Assembly: GCA_009741485.1 (NCBI GenBank)
Contig: CM019216.1
Span: 56,090,918-56,154,917, forward strand
From: Malurus cyaneus samueli
Taxonomy: Eukaryota; Chordata; Aves; Passeriformes; Maluridae
Direction of reading: 5' to 3'
DNA length: 64,000 nucleotides
Within the stretch, counting starts at the first letter, position 1; each line of letters opens with the position of its first letter. Shown in pieces: positions 62,101 through 64,000 of this stretch. The position numbers and the translations under genes were made by a program. A model generated the notes under the pieces. The model did not search any database, had not been told where the DNA came from, and saw nothing but the letters and a program-made list of their open reading frames with translations.

Positions 62101-64000
62101 AAGCTTTTACTGTGGAATGATCTGAATTTTGAAAAGTCACCCAAAATGGGTAGAGAACAAACTAGGAAGTTCAAGAGCTAATAGTTGTAAAAAAAAAAAA
62201 TTAAAATAATAATAATGATAATAAAAAGGAAAAATTGATAGGATCTAAGCCCTAGATGGAAATTTTTTAGGGACCTGAACTTAGAGATCTTAGAGGTGCT
62301 TTGTCTTGAATTGCTTGTTAAGTCATTAGGACTCCCACTTTTCTTTATGAATCTTGTATCAGTTAGCTCAGGCATTGCAGAAGAAATTAAAATAAAAACT
62401 CAGTTTTTCTCTTTGCCTGGGTTGTGCCTGAAAAACAATACATATTTATGTGTGCAGAGTTGTCAACATGTTACACAGCACTCGTAAGTGCTATCCATAT
62501 TCAGTGATATGGTTGCACAATTATAAAGCACACGTGCTTGCATCTCTCTTGGAGAGGTACAATAGGAAACTGTTTGAAATACTGCCACAGCTATTGCACC
62601 CAAGTGCATTTTTATGCAGCCCTCTTTGTCAGCAATTTGTCCTTGTGCTCTAATAGTGACAACAATTAGGTGCACTGAGGTGTGCCAGAAGTTACACACC
62701 TCCAGACAAACTGGAGACGGAGTCAGAGTCTGTGGGGCCTGATCCCTATGACACTCCTCCTACAAGGTGACCTTGGCTTCTGTGGGGAGGGCTGAGGGCA
62801 CTCGGCTCTCTGAGAGCTGGAAAAACATTAGGCAGTTTCCATGCCCACAGGCAACCATGCAGCAGACTTACTCGTGGTAATTGCCACCCCACAGCCCAAC
62901 TTCCCCAGGCCCCAGGCGGGGGCTGCCTTCGCTTTGCTGGCAGCACAAACTGCTCCCGGGGGCACAGCCCTGCTCCAGAGGCAGCTGACAGGGACTCCCA
63001 TGGCACAGGGAGCAAATGATGAAGGCCTATTTGGGGCAGATGTTCCAGCTGATGCGCTGAGACCTGGGTGCAGAACCTGAACTGCCCCAGACTGAGACTG
63101 ATGAGTTTGGTTCTGAGCATAGTAAAAATCAAAGCACTAAGTGCTGTGATAGTGAAACTTATGATAGAGATGATATAAAATGGCTGCCAGCAATTGCACA
63201 GGATTGGACTGGAGCCAGGATACATTAAAATATTTGTAGTAACCCCAGAAAAAAAAAAGCAAACTTTCCATTCCCAAGAATGGAAAGGGTCCATGTCTTA
63301 GTGTTTGTGTGTGTTGTGGTTTACATGTGGGTTCATTTTTACTGAAATCATGTACTTCCATCATTTCCTTGACAGCTTGATTTTGGGAGGATTTCCTGAT
63401 AATTTGTGCCAAATTAAACTTCCTTTAGTTATCTCCCTGCTGTATCTTCTGATAACTTGCCCTGTTTTCTAGCTCCAGTCATGGCTGATGAAACTAGATT
63501 AGGCTTCCAAAATTACATTGCAGTGAATCAAAGCTAGAGAAAATAGCAAGGAAGAATTAAATATTGTCCCTGTGCTGTGCTGCAGCCCAGCTGAATCCAA
63601 ATCACTGAAAAAGCAGAGTTCTCAGAAAGCCATTCTTAGGCTGGGCGGGAGAAATGCCATCTTCCCAGCAGGTAGTGGTTTTGGTCAGTGTGGGAAGTAG
63701 AAGTCTATTTTGAGGCATTCTGTTTTCCTTATATTCCCAAATTGATGGAAGAGAGAACATTTGCAAAGCATTGGAAAGTCTCTTGCGTGACTGCCAGCCC
63801 AGAAATTCTCAGGAGAGGAACCGCACTTGAGCCATTCTATGTGAAATACAGGAAAATGCCATGGAGGTGAAGAAAAGAGCTCAGACTTCACCTAGTTAAT
63901 TCTAACCAGATTTGGGTTGTGTTTATGTCTAGCAAGGAAATTTGTTTCCTTACATTAAACCACTGGGCTGGCTGCTGATTCAGAAAACATTGACATGGCT
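59116..64000. other. Non-coding DNA to the window end
   Basis: No gene is supported. A GC-richer block at 62750-63080 sits inside a 182-codon minus-strand frame (63294-62746) with a hydrophobic stretch near its start but no family match. T-rich tracts occur near 60660-60690 and CT-rich sequence at about 61505-61520. The last 1 kb is featureless. Confidence 0.55.
62188..62245. repeat. A-run and (AAT)n-type simple repeat
   Basis: A 12-base A run is followed by AAT/AAATAATAATGATAATA units. This is a decayed trinucleotide microsatellite. Confidence 0.85.

Noticed and set aside
1..64000. CRISPR arrays, tRNA or rRNA genes, bacterial operons, phage genes
   Set aside because: No regularly spaced repeats, no tRNA cloverleaf or rRNA core was spotted, and there is no dense ORF layout. 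The window is vertebrate nuclear DNA.

Overview
The window looks like a gene-poor stretch of a bird nuclear genome. The strongest evidence is repeats. Three clear CR1 LINE copies end in the family's ATTCTATG/ATTCTGTG-type 3' terminus (28.6 kb +, 51.6 kb +, 58.1-59.1 kb -). At 34.7-35.2 kb there is a TG...CA solo LTR of a type common in avian genomes. The rest is AT-rich with sparse old repeats and a single N at 43344. There is no operon-like packing, no ribosome-binding-site pattern and no long ORF with credible coding content. Nearly all open frames over 60 codons look like chance.

Layout. 1-11.3 kb: AT-rich non-coding DNA with an (AAAAC)n tract. 11300-11465: the best protein-coding exon candidate, open throughout with good splice sites on both sides. 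11.5-21.1 kb: nothing recognised. 21.08-21.42 kb: a CpG-enriched patch holding a possible last coding exon whose phase fits the 11.3 kb exon. 22.85 kb: a faint CR1 fragment. 25494-25555: a weak small-exon candidate. 26.19-26.56 kb: a broken Ty3/gypsy-type integrase. 28.56-28.78 kb: a CR1 3' end. 29.04-29.58 kb: a strong CpG island, the most likely promoter in the window. 30.0 kb: a 39-base poly(A) run. 32.6-33.07 kb: an old LINE reverse-transcriptase relic. 34.67-35.2 kb: the solo LTR. 40.4 and 44.4 kb: TA-rich and A/C-rich simple repeats. 46.73 and 48.70 kb: two short possible terminal exons behind strong acceptors, the second followed by an AATAAA and a CTCF-like motif. 51.58-51.95 kb: a CR1 3' end. 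58.12-59.12 kb: a longer minus-strand CR1 with recognisable reverse-transcriptase remnants. 59.1-64 kb: non-coding.

How it fits together. The window is best read as intergenic and/or large-intron DNA. It may carry the last two exons of a plus-strand gene (11.3 and 21.1 kb) and an orphan CpG-island promoter near 29.3 kb whose transcript cannot be assigned from sequence alone. No protein was identified by name. I found no convincing new biological system. The points most worth checking are the two phase-compatible exons, the orphan CpG island and the Ty3/gypsy integrase relic, a retrotransposon class that is uncommon in birds.
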